Shown here in pieces: positions 1 to 6,786 of a stretch of 41,102 bases of DNA. The notes beneath the pieces were generated by a model that was given only the letters and a program-made list of their open reading frames with translations, was not told the origin of the DNA and ran no database searches. Origin of the DNA: Prevotella sp. GTDB taxonomy: Bacteria; Bacteroidota; Bacteroidia; Bacteroidales; Bacteroidaceae. Each line of letters starts with the position of its first letter. The first letter of the stretch is position 1. A program made the translations under genes and the position numbers. The stretch is taken from contig JALFSW010000065.1 of assembly GCA_022779305.1 (NCBI GenBank), positions 1 to 41,102 on the forward strand, written 5' to 3'.

Positions 1-1
1 T

Positions 2-766
2 ATCGACGAACTCCCGCCAGGGCGCAAACCCATTGAAACCATCCACAAATACGATACCCAAACCACAAGCTTGTATGCCGGAATAAGAAAACAAATAGGC
101 TTGGGAAGGCAGATTTATATCGTATTTCCACTCATAAAGGAAAGCGAAAAAATCGATCTTAAAAATCTTGAACAGGGCTACGAAACACTTCGAGAGGCTT
201 TCCCTGAGTTTAAATTGAGCCAAATTCATGGCAAGATGAAGGACAAGGAAAAAGAGGAAGAGATGCGGCGCTTTGCCGATGGTGATACACAAATCCTCGT
301 AGCAACTACGGTTATCGAAGTGGGGGTGAATGTTCCCAATGCAAGTGTGATGATCATCCTCGATGCACAACGTTTTGGTCTTTCGCAACTCCACCAACTT
401 CGTGGGCGTGTGGGGCGTGGTGCGGAGCAGAGCTATTGCATTCTCGTGACTAATCATAAACTAACGAAGGAAACAAAAAGGCGCATCGACATTATGTGCG
501 AGACGAATGACGGATTTGAAATAGCTGAGGCAGACTTGAAGCTACGTGGTCCCGGTGACTTGGAAGGTACGCAGCAGAGTGGAATGGCATTCGATTTGAA
601 GATCGCCAATATTGCAAAAGACGGTCAGCTCGTTCAACTTGCACGCGAGGAAGCTCAGAAGATTATTTCGATAGATCCCGATTGCAATTTACCTGAACAT
701 CAATTGCTTTGGAAACGCCTTAAAGAGTTAAGAAACTCTAATATTGATTGGACGGCAATTTCGTAA
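2..766 (+). CDS. recG: ATP-dependent DNA helicase RecG, C-terminal part (5' truncated by window edge)
   Basis: RecG is a superfamily 2 helicase that reverses stalled replication forks and branch-migrates Holliday junctions. Only the last 254 or so codons are here. The reading frame is open from base 2, so the gene enters from outside the window. Seen in the sequence: helicase motif V (ILVATTVIEVGVNVPNA), motif VI (QLHQLRGRVGRG) and the RecG-specific C-terminal segment LKLRGPGDLEGTQQSG, which carries the translocation (TRG) region. The first in-window ATG, at 71, is internal and not the start. The gene ends with TAA at 764-766. The next gene has its own promoter 140 bp downstream, so recG is probably the last gene of its transcript. 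The family call is secure. Confidence 0.96.
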   Translation: MDELPPGRKPIETIHKYDTQTTSLYAGIRKQIGLGRQIYIVFPLIKESEKIDLKNLEQGYETLREAFPEFKLSQIHGKMKDKEKEEEMRRFADGDTQILVATTVIEVGVNVPNASVMIILDAQRFGLSQLHQLRGRVGRGAEQSYCILVTNHKLTKETKRRIDIMCETNDGFEIAEADLKLRGPGDLEGTQQSGMAFDLKIANIAKDGQLVQLAREEAQKIISIDPDCNLPEHQLLWKRLKELRNSNIDWTAIS

Positions 767-905
767 GTAATTTTTATAGGTATTTGCTGAAATGCCCGAT
801 TTTATAACTATTTTCAAAATACGATCTTTGAGAAAATGTAATAAAATCGGATAATAAAAAAAGAAAAAAACTGTTAAGCGTGCAGGCTGTTTCTATTTTT
901 TTTCT

Positions 906-913
906 TATCTTTG
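906..913 (+). promoter_or_regulatory. Bacteroidetes -7 box for the M23 peptidase gene, with a structured leader of about 190 nt
   Basis: TATCTTTG followed by C matches the Bacteroidetes TAnnTTTG element. No clear -33 TTTG is seen. Transcription would begin near 920, leaving about 190 nt before the ATG at 1110. That AT-rich leader contains CCTATTAGTAGG (925-936), two further TATTAGG-like motifs near 955 and 1030, and a hairpin pairing TGAAAGA (970-976) with TCTTTCA (993-999). Nothing else was recognised in 767-1109. Confidence 0.6.
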
Positions 914-1109
914 CAACGTATCCTCCTATTAGTAGGTCTTTTGTATTGTTCGACTATTAGGGTTTTTCATGAAAGAAAACAAGCAAAAAAGCTCTTTCAC
1001 ATTTGGTACATTTTTGCGCCAATAAGGTCTTATTAGGCTTTTAGTAATGTTAGGATTTTGTCCTAAATAATTTAAATTTAGTGGTTAAACCAAAACAGAT
1101 TAACAGACA

Positions 1110-2117
1110 ATGGCTTTAAAGAAAATATTTAAAGTATTTACGATTACAGCATTATCTACGTTTGCCGTCTCCTCGGCAAGCGCGCAAGATTTGCTCGCTA
1201 AACAAGCACCAGTTGATCGCCGAACTACAAGCATCGACACAATCATTATCAATCGACTTCAAGAAGTGGAAAGTTACGAGTCGCCTTCCGCTCTTTTATA
1301 CAACGACTGGAACACAACCAAAACCCATAGTTCTGGTGCTCTCCCCGAAACATTTAAGATTGACCTTCGTGGTTTTCATATGCCGACGCCCAGCCGAGTA
1401 ATAACTAGTAACTTCGGACGCCGCTGGGGACGCGCACATAAAGGTCTCGATATAAAGGTCTATATTGGCGATACTATCCGTGCAGCCTTTTCTGGAAAGG
1501 TACGCATTGTCGACAATGAACCTGCCGGTTATGGAAGATACATCGTTATACGCCACGATAACGGCTTAGAAACCTACTACGGTCACTTGTCTAAACAAAT
1601 TGTGCGCCCCAACCAAATTGTACGGGCAGGGCAACCCATTGGTTTAGGCGGTAACACGGGACGTTCTACGGGTTCTCACCTACACTTTGAAACACGCCTT
1701 TGTGGTGTAGCCATCAATCCTGCATTGCTTTTCGACTTCCCAAATCAAGACGTAACAGGCGATTTCTACACCTATCGAAGAAGTTCTGTTGATAGAGAAT
1801 CATCACGTGCATCGGCACTTCGTGGCGTGGCTGCAAGTCCGGGATATTCTCGCGAAAACATACAAGGCAAAGGCAGAAGCAATGCTGGAAAAATAAGAAA
1901 CCAACAACAAAACCTCAACACCGATTACTCGGCTTATCAACCCAAAACAAACAACGCTCAACACGAAGGAAGAGCTGCCTATCACAGGGTTGCACGTGGT
2001 GAAACACTTGAGTCGATAGCAGAACGACACAATACATCTGTCGAAACACTCTACAAACTCAATGGACTGAATCGTTTTTCACGCATAGAGCCAGAACAAG
2101 AGATACGATATAAGTAA
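1110..2117 (+). CDS. Secreted M23-family peptidoglycan endopeptidase with C-terminal LysM
   Basis: A predicted zinc endopeptidase that cleaves peptide cross-links in peptidoglycan, exported to the periplasm or cell surface. The 335-residue protein begins with a signal peptide (MALKKIFKVF then a hydrophobic stretch ending SSASAQ). The M23 core lies at about residues 90-205. It shows the zinc-binding pair HKGLD (H110, D114) and HLHFE (H190, H192), together with the typical YYGHLS segment. A low-complexity linker follows, rich in Asn, Gln and Arg. Residues about 288-335 form one LysM domain (YHRVARGETLESIAERHN and onward), which binds glycan strands. All metal ligands are present, so it should be an active enzyme and not a degenerate activator. 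It stands alone between recG and a small membrane-protein gene. Its cellular role (division, remodelling) cannot be read from the sequence. Confidence 0.93.
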   Translation: MALKKIFKVFTITALSTFAVSSASAQDLLAKQAPVDRRTTSIDTIIINRLQEVESYESPSALLYNDWNTTKTHSSGALPETFKIDLRGFHMPTPSRVITSNFGRRWGRAHKGLDIKVYIGDTIRAAFSGKVRIVDNEPAGYGRYIVIRHDNGLETYYGHLSKQIVRPNQIVRAGQPIGLGGNTGRSTGSHLHFETRLCGVAINPALLFDFPNQDVTGDFYTYRRSSVDRESSRASALRGVAASPGYSRENIQGKGRSNAGKIRNQQQNLNTDYSAYQPKTNNAQHEGRAAYHRVARGETLESIAERHNTSVETLYKLNGLNRFSRIEPEQEIRYK

Positions 2118-2205
2118 ATCGTCTTTATCATAAGACATAGAATAAAAAACGTACTATGTAAGAGATAAAAGAGAACTAGTCGAATTTCGTTTGCAGATTG
2201 CATTA

Positions 2206-2442
2206 ATGACCTTATCGAAGAATAAGATGGATTTAAGAGATATTTGTAATAGTGTTTATGTGGGAACCTCCCTTGGGCTATTGATAGATATAAAACTCCT
2301 CATCTATCTTGTTTGCCCCCTTGCAGTTTGGGCTATCTATAAGATGTTTGCCGAAAAGCATAAAAAGTGGGTCTATTTCTTAGCAATAGGAATGATTGGA
2401 TTCCATTTCTTTCATCTTTATGAAGCGATATTTAATTCTTAA
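2206..2442 (+). CDS. Small two-helix membrane protein, unknown function
   Basis: Not recognised. From ATG 2206 it would be 78 residues; ATG 2227 would give 71. The TTG at 2191 is unlikely to be the start because it overlaps a possible -7 element (TTCGTTTG, 2186-2193). Two hydrophobic segments are visible: LLIDIKLLIYLVCPLAVWAI, then WVYFLAIGMIGFHFFHLYEA. They are separated by a short basic turn (FAEKHKKW), which suggests a hairpin topology in the inner membrane with the loop in the cytoplasm. A perfect intrinsic terminator lies 70 bp after the stop, which supports a real short transcript. Both the start and the existence of the gene remain moderately uncertain. Confidence 0.55.
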   Translation: MTLSKNKMDLRDICNSVYVGTSLGLLIDIKLLIYLVCPLAVWAIYKMFAEKHKKWVYFLAIGMIGFHFFHLYEAIFNS

Positions 2443-2513
2443 ATCGGCTTAGGAACGAAACTTTAAGATTTTCATAGAAATTATTTAGGTTAAGTAGAAA
2501 ATTTACCATATCC

Positions 2514-2552
2514 CTCGCTCAACAAGAAAGATTTCTGTTGAGCGAGTTTTTT
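2514..2552 (+). terminator. Intrinsic terminator of the small membrane-protein gene
   Basis: An 11-bp perfect stem (CTCGCTCAACA at 2514-2524 pairs with TGTTGAGCGAG at 2536-2546) is followed at once by six T residues. This is one of the clearest factor-independent terminators in the window. Confidence 0.9.
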
Positions 2553-2616
2553 GTAGACAATAGTTTAGTATCTTCCTATAATTGAGACTACCATTAATCC
2601 TAAGTTCTATAATAAG

Positions 2617-2691
2617 TGAGCCTCAGTTGCACAGTAAGTGAGCCTCAGTTATAACGCAAGTGAGCCTCAGTTGCATCGTAAGTGTAGCTCA
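2617..2691. repeat. 22-bp-period palindromic repeat array 1
   Basis: Three exact copies of TGAGCCTCA start at 2617, 2639 and 2661, spaced exactly 22 bp, with a degenerate fourth unit TGTAGCTCA at 2683. The core is an odd-length palindrome (TGAG-C-CTCA). The 13-bp spacers follow the loosely symmetric pattern YTTGC-nnn-GYAAR. The array sits between two terminators (2514-2552 and 2741-2782) with no gene in between. Confidence 0.9.
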
Positions 2692-2740
2692 CTCACTTTT
2701 CATCTCAAATGTCCCCCATTTTCGCTCAGAGTATGAAACG

Positions 2741-2782
2741 AAAAAACATCAACTTCACACAAGGTGAACCCGATGTTTTTTT
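2741..2782. terminator. Bidirectional intrinsic terminator hairpin
   Basis: AAAAAACATC (2741-2750) pairs with GATGTTTTTT (2772-2781), and an inner helix TTCAC/GTGAA sits inside it. A seven-T run on the plus strand (2776-2782) and a six-A run at 2741-2746 let it work in both directions. A 26-codon frame across it (ATG 2732) is probably coincidental. Confidence 0.7.
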
Positions 2783-2801
2783 ATTTATGGCGTGTTCTAA
2801 A

Positions 2802-2912
2802 AAAACTCGCTAAACAAGCGTCTAAAAGACAATCATCCCACAGATTTAATCTGTTATACAGATCTTTGTCTCTTTTTGTTTTTTATGCGTTATCTTTTGC
2901 TTTTTCTTTCAT
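2802..2912 (-). ncRNA. Candidate small RNA of about 110 nt
   Basis: On the minus strand a promoter-like pair (TTTG at 2951-2948, 21-bp spacer, TACTTTTG at 2926-2919) would start transcription near 2912. The predicted RNA contains a hairpin ATCTGT-ATA-ACAGAT. It ends in two short 4-bp stems (GTCT/AGAC and CGCT/AGCG) followed by seven T residues at about 2805-2799. The only reading frame is 9 codons. The terminal stems are weak, so this is tentative. Confidence 0.3.
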
Positions 2913-2918
2913 TCAACT

Positions 2919-2951
2919 CAAAAGTAAAATCTATCCACACTAAAAAGCAAA
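2919..2951 (-). promoter_or_regulatory. Minus-strand Bacteroidetes-type promoter
   Basis: On the minus strand, TTTG is followed by 21 bp and then TACTTTTG, which fits the -33/-7 consensus. No protein-coding gene follows; the likely product is the candidate small RNA at 2802-2912. Confidence 0.45.
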
Positions 2952-3016
2952 AATACATCAAAGGGATCTATACTGTTCCCTACCTTATAATTCTCTCTTC
3001 TTTCTTTTGATAAGCA

Positions 3017-3100
3017 CTAAGCATTGAGTTTACGATTAACATAGAATGCTTGTGCTATCACTGCGGCTAAAATGCCTAAAACTAAAAATGTAGTCATCAT
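3017..3100 (-). CDS. 27-residue single-span membrane peptide
   Basis: A short frame on the minus strand encodes MMTTFLVLGILAAVIAQAFY followed by VNRKLNA. This is one hydrophobic helix of about 18 residues with a short basic C-terminus, consistent with a one-pass membrane peptide whose C-terminus faces the cytoplasm. Support comes from a TAATTTTG(C) -7 box about 70 bp upstream on the same strand and from the complete lack of competing genes nearby. The peptide family was not recognised. The coding-like composition (ordered hydrophobic core, charged tail, stop right after) argues against chance, but at this length chance cannot be ruled out. It could also be the N-terminus of a decayed gene. 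Confidence 0.45.
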   Translation of the reverse strand: MMTTFLVLGILAAVIAQAFYVNRKLNA

Positions 3101-3168
3101 AATCTTAAAATTTTAATGAGCCTATACAGCTCTCTTGTTATTTTTGTTATCCTTAATGTTTTCGACTG

Positions 3169-3176
3169 CAAAATTA
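3169..3176 (-). promoter_or_regulatory. -7 box for the 27-residue peptide gene
   Basis: The minus strand reads TAATTTTGC, a full match to TAnnTTTG. No -33 TTTG is seen at the usual spacing. Transcription would begin near 3162, giving a leader of about 60 nt before the paired ATG codons at 3100-3095. Confidence 0.45.
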
Positions 3177-3684
3177 CAACATCTCTTGCAAATCTTTCGC
3201 ATCTTTCCTTCGCATCTTTTCAAAAACCTGCTTTTTATTATTTTGCATCAATGGAATTGACTTTTGTCAATCCTTTCGTGGTTGGCGAAAAATCTTTACA
3301 AACTACATTTTCATTGTCAAAAAATCGTACAAATAGTGAAAGAAACAAATAAGTGTAGGTTTGACAAAATGTAAAATCTATACTTATTGAATTTGGGCAT
3401 TCTTTCACACCAACCGAAAGATGTATTATTCCGACTTTTTTTCTCTTACATTAGAAAAATCTTTATATCAAAATCTTTTAGCGGTTGAAAGATAGGCACG
3501 TTTCATTGCTTCCCCTTGTAATGTAAGAAGGAATTATCAAAGCACAACGAATGAAAGCGAAATACAATTTTGAAAACTGTCCATTTGTCGGAAGTTTTTA
3601 CGAAATAATTGTCATAATGATACTAATAAAAGCAATCTGAAAAATTTTTTTAGCGTTCAGCGGTAAAAAAAATAGAAAAAAAAC
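3177..3684. other. AT-rich intergenic stretch, nothing recognised
   Basis: No supported gene, repeat copy or strong terminator was found here. A 78-codon plus-strand frame at 3116-3352 is Phe/Ser-rich low-complexity sequence that overlaps the minus-strand promoter, and a 29-codon frame at 3551 has no supporting signal; neither was called. Confidence 0.5.
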
Positions 3685-3714
3685 TTGACAATTGCGAGAA
3701 AGTTTATATCTTTG
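3685..3714 (+). promoter_or_regulatory. Strong Bacteroidetes promoter upstream of a non-coding transcript
   Basis: TTGACA begins at 3685. A spacer of 19 bp separates its TTG from TATCTTTG at 3707-3714. This is a close match to the -33/-7 consensus. Initiation is expected near 3721. Confidence 0.75.
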
Positions 3715-3720
3715 CGAAGT

Positions 3721-3904
3721 CAATTCAAGCTATTTGATTAAAGCAGAAATAATAGTTATTAGTAAGTTACAGTCTAACAATTTATGATTTAGTTTGTTTT
3801 CGTGACGAAAGCAGGTTAATGAAAATTGAGTCAAGTAATTTTTTGAGTTATTTAGTTAAGTGGCAGAGTGGGTATCTGTGTGAACAGATGCCCACTCTTT
3901 TTTT
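3721..3904 (+). ncRNA. Candidate small RNA or terminated leader upstream of glnN, about 184 nt
   Basis: The interval is bounded by a strong promoter (3685-3714) and a strong intrinsic terminator (3865-3904) and has no credible reading frame. An internal hairpin TTTCG-TGA-CGAAA is visible near 3798-3810. The downstream gene has its own promoter at 3965-3995, beyond the terminator, so this looks like a separate short transcript. Its size would suit a 6S-like RNA, but I could not find the long paired rod of 6S RNA. The alternative is an attenuated leader in which readthrough adds to glnN expression. Boundaries are inferred from the signals. Confidence 0.55.
3865..3904 (+). terminator. Strong intrinsic terminator between the candidate RNA and glnN
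   Basis: GAGTGGGTATCTG (3866-3878) pairs with CAGATGCCCACTC (3885-3897), 13 bp with one G-T wobble and a 6-nt loop. An A-T closing pair and a run of seven T residues (3898-3904) follow. Confidence 0.92.
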
Positions 3905-3964
3905 GTGCGCCAGATTGATTTTGGTCAGTTTTTTAGAAAGACATGACAAAAAGAAAGGTGTTTC

Positions 3965-3995
3965 TTGGTGGGGTGCTTAAAAATGTTTACTTTTG
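3965..3995 (+). promoter_or_regulatory. glnN promoter
   Basis: TTG at 3965-3967, a 20-bp spacer and TACTTTTG at 3988-3995 match the Bacteroidetes consensus. Initiation near 4002 leaves about 25 nt before ATG 4027. This decides the glnN start: the longer frame from ATG 3943 would begin upstream of its own promoter. Confidence 0.75.
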
Positions 3996-4026
3996 TAGCA
4001 AGTTTTATAACAAAAAGGTAAAAGAA

Positions 4027-6216
4027 ATGGCAAATTTAAGATTTAGAGTTATTGAGGAAGCATTCAGGAAACGTCCACTTGAAGTTATTACACCCATGCA
4101 ACGCCCAGCAGAAATCTATGGGAAGTATGTTTTTAATCGTGTAAAGATGCGCAAGTATCTTTCAGCCGAGGTCTACGATAAGCTCATCGACGTTATAGAT
4201 AATGGTACGCGCCTCGACCGCTCAATTGCCGATGCAGTGGCAAAGGGCATGAAAGACTGGGCAGAAGAAAATGGTGTAACGCACTACACTCACTGGTTTC
4301 AACCACTGACAGAAGGTACTGCCGAGAAACATGACGCTTTCTTGGAGCACGATGGCAACGGAGGAATGATAGAAGAGTTTTCTGGAAAACTTCTTGTTCA
4401 ACAAGAACCAGACGCAAGTTCGTTCCCATCGGGTGGGATTCGCAACACTTTTGAAGCCAGAGGATATTCGGCTTGGGATCCGACAAGCCCCGTTTTCATC
4501 ATCGACGACACACTTTGCATCCCCACCATCTTCATAGCCTATACGGGAGAAGCACTTGACTATAAAGCCCCCCTACTTCGTTCGCTCCGTGCAGTGAATA
4601 CAGCCGCAACGGACGTGTGCCATTACTTTTATCCAGACGTAAAAAAAGTGCAAACGAATTTAGGATGGGAGCAAGAATATTTCCTTGTAGACAAAGACCT
4701 TTTCCTCGCTCGTCCCGACCTGATGCTAACTGGGCGAACGCTCATGGGACATGATTCGGCAAAGAACCAACAAATGGACGACCATTATTTTGGCACCATC
4801 CCCGAACGTGTGCAGGCTTTTATGAAGGATTTAGAGTTTCGTGCGCTTGAGTTGGGAATTCCTTGCAAAACCCGGCATAATGAAGTTGCACCTGGACAGT
4901 TTGAGCTTGCCCCCATATTTGAAGAATGCAACCTTGCCGTTGACCACAATATGCTCTTGATGCTCTTAATGAAGAAGATTGCCAACAAGCATGGTTTTCG
5001 TGTGCTTTTGCATGAAAAGCCTTTTGCAGGGGTTAATGGCTCAGGCAAACACAATAACTGGAGCCTTTCAACAGATACGGGAGTGTTGCTCCATCAGAGT
5101 GGAAAGACGATGGAAGACAACCTCCGTTTTGTCGTATTCATCGTTGAAACGCTAATGGCTGTGCATAAACACAACGGCTTGCTGAAAGCGTCTGTAATGA
5201 GTGCAACCAACGACCATCGTTTAGGTGCAAATGAAGCGCCACCTGCCATCATTTCTTCTTTCCTTGGAAAACAGCTCACCGATTTGCTTGACCACATCGA
5301 AAAGGCCGACAAAGAGGCACTCTTCGACGTCAGCGGCAAACAAGGGGTGAAGCTCGACATCTCAGAAATCCCCGAACTGTTCATCGATAACACCGATAGG
5401 AACCGCACTTCACCTTTTGCTTTTACTGGAAACCGCTTTGAGTTTCGTGCCGTTGGGTCAGAAGCCAATTGTGCCTCGGCAATGATTGTACTGAACACGG
5501 CTGTGGCAGAAGCTTTAGTGAATTTCAAACAACGTGTAGACGCACTTGTTGAGAAAGGAGAAGCGTTGCATTCGGCGATTATTGATGTTGTGAGAGAAGA
5601 CATTCGGACTTGTCGTCCTATTCATTTTGATGGCAACGGATACAGCGATGAATGGAAAGAAGAAGCACAGCGACGCGGTTTGGATTGTGAAGCAAGCTGC
5701 CCATTGTGCATCGATAGCTATCTGAAAGAAGCGTCGGTGGCGATGTTTGAATCCATGAACGTGATGCGGAAAGGAGAATTAGAAGCGCGAAATGAAGTGA
5801 AATGGGAAACCTATACAAAGAAAGTGCAAATTGAAGCACGTGTGATGGGCGACCTTGCAATGAACCACATCATCCCTGTAGCAACCCATTATCAAAGTCA
5901 GTTGGCAAAGAATGTGAAGTCGATGATGGAGATTTTTGGTCAAGAAGAAGGACGTGTGCTTTCCGCTCGCAATACAGCTATACTCAAAGAAATTGCAGAA
6001 CGCACACAGCTCATTGAAACTGGCGTTGAAGAACTTGTTCAGGCGCGCAAGGTTGCAAACAAAATAGAATGTCAGCGTGACCGCTCCATTGCCTATCACG
6101 ACCACATCGTGCCAAAGATGGAGATGATTCGTTACCAAATTGACAAATTGGAGATGATTGTAAGTGATGAAATTTGGACTTTACCAAAGTACAGAGAATT
6201 GCTCTTTATTCGGTAA
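4027..6216 (+). CDS. glnN: Type III glutamine synthetase
   Basis: It makes glutamine from glutamate, ammonia and ATP, the main entry point of nitrogen in Bacteroidales. The 729-residue length from ATG 4027 fits GSIII enzymes, which are much longer than GSI/GSII. The N-terminus MANLRFRVIEEAFRKRPLEV is the usual GSIII start; the extra 28 codons from ATG 3943 are rejected because the promoter lies inside them. Recognisable GSIII segments include the N-terminal beta-grasp region with THWFQPLTEGTAEKHDAF, the glutamate/ATP-site segments GWEQEYFLVD, EVAPGQFELAP and GVNGSGKHNNWS, and SPFAFTGNRFEFRAVGS near residues 465-480. A long helical C-terminal region follows. The gene is monocistronic: its own promoter lies upstream and an intrinsic terminator at 6489-6527. 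A terminated transcript just upstream (3721-3904) may be linked to its control. Confidence 0.97.
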   Translation: MANLRFRVIEEAFRKRPLEVITPMQRPAEIYGKYVFNRVKMRKYLSAEVYDKLIDVIDNGTRLDRSIADAVAKGMKDWAEENGVTHYTHWFQPLTEGTAEKHDAFLEHDGNGGMIEEFSGKLLVQQEPDASSFPSGGIRNTFEARGYSAWDPTSPVFIIDDTLCIPTIFIAYTGEALDYKAPLLRSLRAVNTAATDVCHYFYPDVKKVQTNLGWEQEYFLVDKDLFLARPDLMLTGRTLMGHDSAKNQQMDDHYFGTIPERVQAFMKDLEFRALELGIPCKTRHNEVAPGQFELAPIFEECNLAVDHNMLLMLLMKKIANKHGFRVLLHEKPFAGVNGSGKHNNWSLSTDTGVLLHQSGKTMEDNLRFVVFIVETLMAVHKHNGLLKASVMSATNDHRLGANEAPPAIISSFLGKQLTDLLDHIEKADKEALFDVSGKQGVKLDISEIPELFIDNTDRNRTSPFAFTGNRFEFRAVGSEANCASAMIVLNTAVAEALVNFKQRVDALVEKGEALHSAIIDVVREDIRTCRPIHFDGNGYSDEWKEEAQRRGLDCEASCPLCIDSYLKEASVAMFESMNVMRKGELEARNEVKWETYTKKVQIEARVMGDLAMNHIIPVATHYQSQLAKNVKSMMEIFGQEEGRVLSARNTAILKEIAERTQLIETGVEELVQARKVANKIECQRDRSIAYHDHIVPKMEMIRYQIDKLEMIVSDEIWTLPKYRELLFIR

Positions 6217-6282
6217 TCAACTCCTTAATATTCAATGAATAAGTTCTAAGCTCACCTTTATCAAGAGGTAAGTGGGATATAA

Positions 6283-6485
6283 TAAACCCAATTCGGTCAT
6301 TAGAGACCAAAGGGATTGTATTTGATTGTCTGTGCAGATTGTTTAGCGTTTTCTTGCAGATGTAGCGGGCTACTTCAAGAGAAAATGCAGAAGAATCTGC
6401 CGGCAAGCGGATGCAATCCGTTGGGAAGTAAAGAAATGAAATGAAAAGAAAGCCTTAACGGTCTAATGACCAATTTAGGATAAAA
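6283..6485 (+). mobile_element. MITE-like element, full-length copy A (203 bp)
   Basis: A non-coding element bounded by imperfect terminal inverted repeats of about 23 bp: the left end contains CCCAATTCGGTCATTAGAG and the right end starts TCTAATGACCAATTT. The interior carries GCAGATGTAGCGGGCTACTT and a following purine-rich arm. It aligns over its whole length with copy B (9144) and with the reverse complement of copy F (30873). No transposase is encoded. It lies between the glnN stop and the glnN terminator. Confidence 0.8.
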
Positions 6486-6488
6486 AGC

Positions 6489-6527
6489 AAATAGCAAATG
6501 CGCAAGTCGTGTTTGCTATTTTTTTTT
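6489..6527 (+). terminator. Intrinsic terminator downstream of glnN
   Basis: AAATAGCAAA (6489-6498) pairs perfectly with TTTGCTATTT (6512-6521), and the T run continues to 6527. It lies 270 bp after the glnN stop because the MITE-like element intervenes, which suggests the element inserted between gene and terminator. Confidence 0.85.
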
Positions 6528-6586
6528 GCGATAGGCACTATCGTTAGAAGGTGATGCCGTTTGTTTTCGGAGTGATAAATCTGCCT

Positions 6587-6594
6587 TACCTTTG
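6587..6594 (+). promoter_or_regulatory. -7 box for the exporter operon
   Basis: TACCTTTGC matches TAnnTTTG. A TTTG at 6560-6563 is 23 bp upstream, slightly longer than the ideal spacer. Initiation near 6601 would place the 53-codon gene about 24 nt into the transcript. Confidence 0.6.
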
Positions 6595-6624
6595 CACCAG
6601 AAATGAATTAAAGATGAAAAGAAT

Positions 6625-6786
6625 ATGGAACATCAAGTTTTAATTTGGACGATGGTTGTGATTTTGTTGAGTGTGTTTTTCATTTTGCATGATGCAATTC
6701 ACAGTCGCAAGGAAGTAGGAAACAAGAAGTTATTTGAAATTTCCGACGAGTTTTCTGTGTATGATTGGGAGGATGAAAGTGACTAA
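6625..6786 (+). CDS. 53-residue membrane peptide upstream of the ThrE-type exporter
   Basis: A short frame from ATG 6625 encodes MEHQVLIWTMVVILLSVFFI followed by a charged tail that ends SVYDWEDESD. One N-terminal membrane span of about 18 residues is followed by a 33-residue hydrophilic, acidic C-terminus, probably cytoplasmic. It sits 24 nt after a predicted start of transcription and overlaps the proposed start of the exporter gene (ATG 6773), which suggests translational coupling. The family is not recognised. It could be a small accessory subunit of the exporter or only an upstream coupling frame. Confidence 0.6.
   Translation: MEHQVLIWTMVVILLSVFFILHDAIHSRKEVGNKKLFEISDEFSVYDWEDESD

Noticed and set aside
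2617..2691. CRISPR-like array
   Set aside because: The repeated core is only 9 bp, spacers are 13 bp and similar to each other, and no cas genes are in the window. The 22-bp period is far below that of CRISPR arrays.
2732..2812. 26-codon frame across the bidirectional terminator
   Set aside because: Its sequence is almost wholly the terminator hairpin and T run; no promoter or family resemblance.
3116..3352. Plus-strand 78-codon reading frame
   Set aside because: Low-complexity Phe/Ser-rich translation with no start signal, lying across a minus-strand promoter.
3551..3640. 29-codon plus-strand frame with a hydrophobic end
   Set aside because: No promoter, ribosome site or recognisable pattern; expected by chance in AT-rich DNA.
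3721..3904. Assignment of the upstream transcript as 6S RNA
   Set aside because: The size fits, but I could not find the long base-paired rod with a central bubble; kept only as a candidate RNA.
3943..4026. N-terminal extension of glutamine synthetase from ATG 3943
   Set aside because: A consensus promoter (3965-3995) lies inside the extension, and GSIII proteins begin at the MANLRFRV residues encoded from 4027.
6206..6406. Minus-strand 66-codon frame after glnN
   Set aside because: It runs through a MITE-like copy and overlaps the glnN 3' end.
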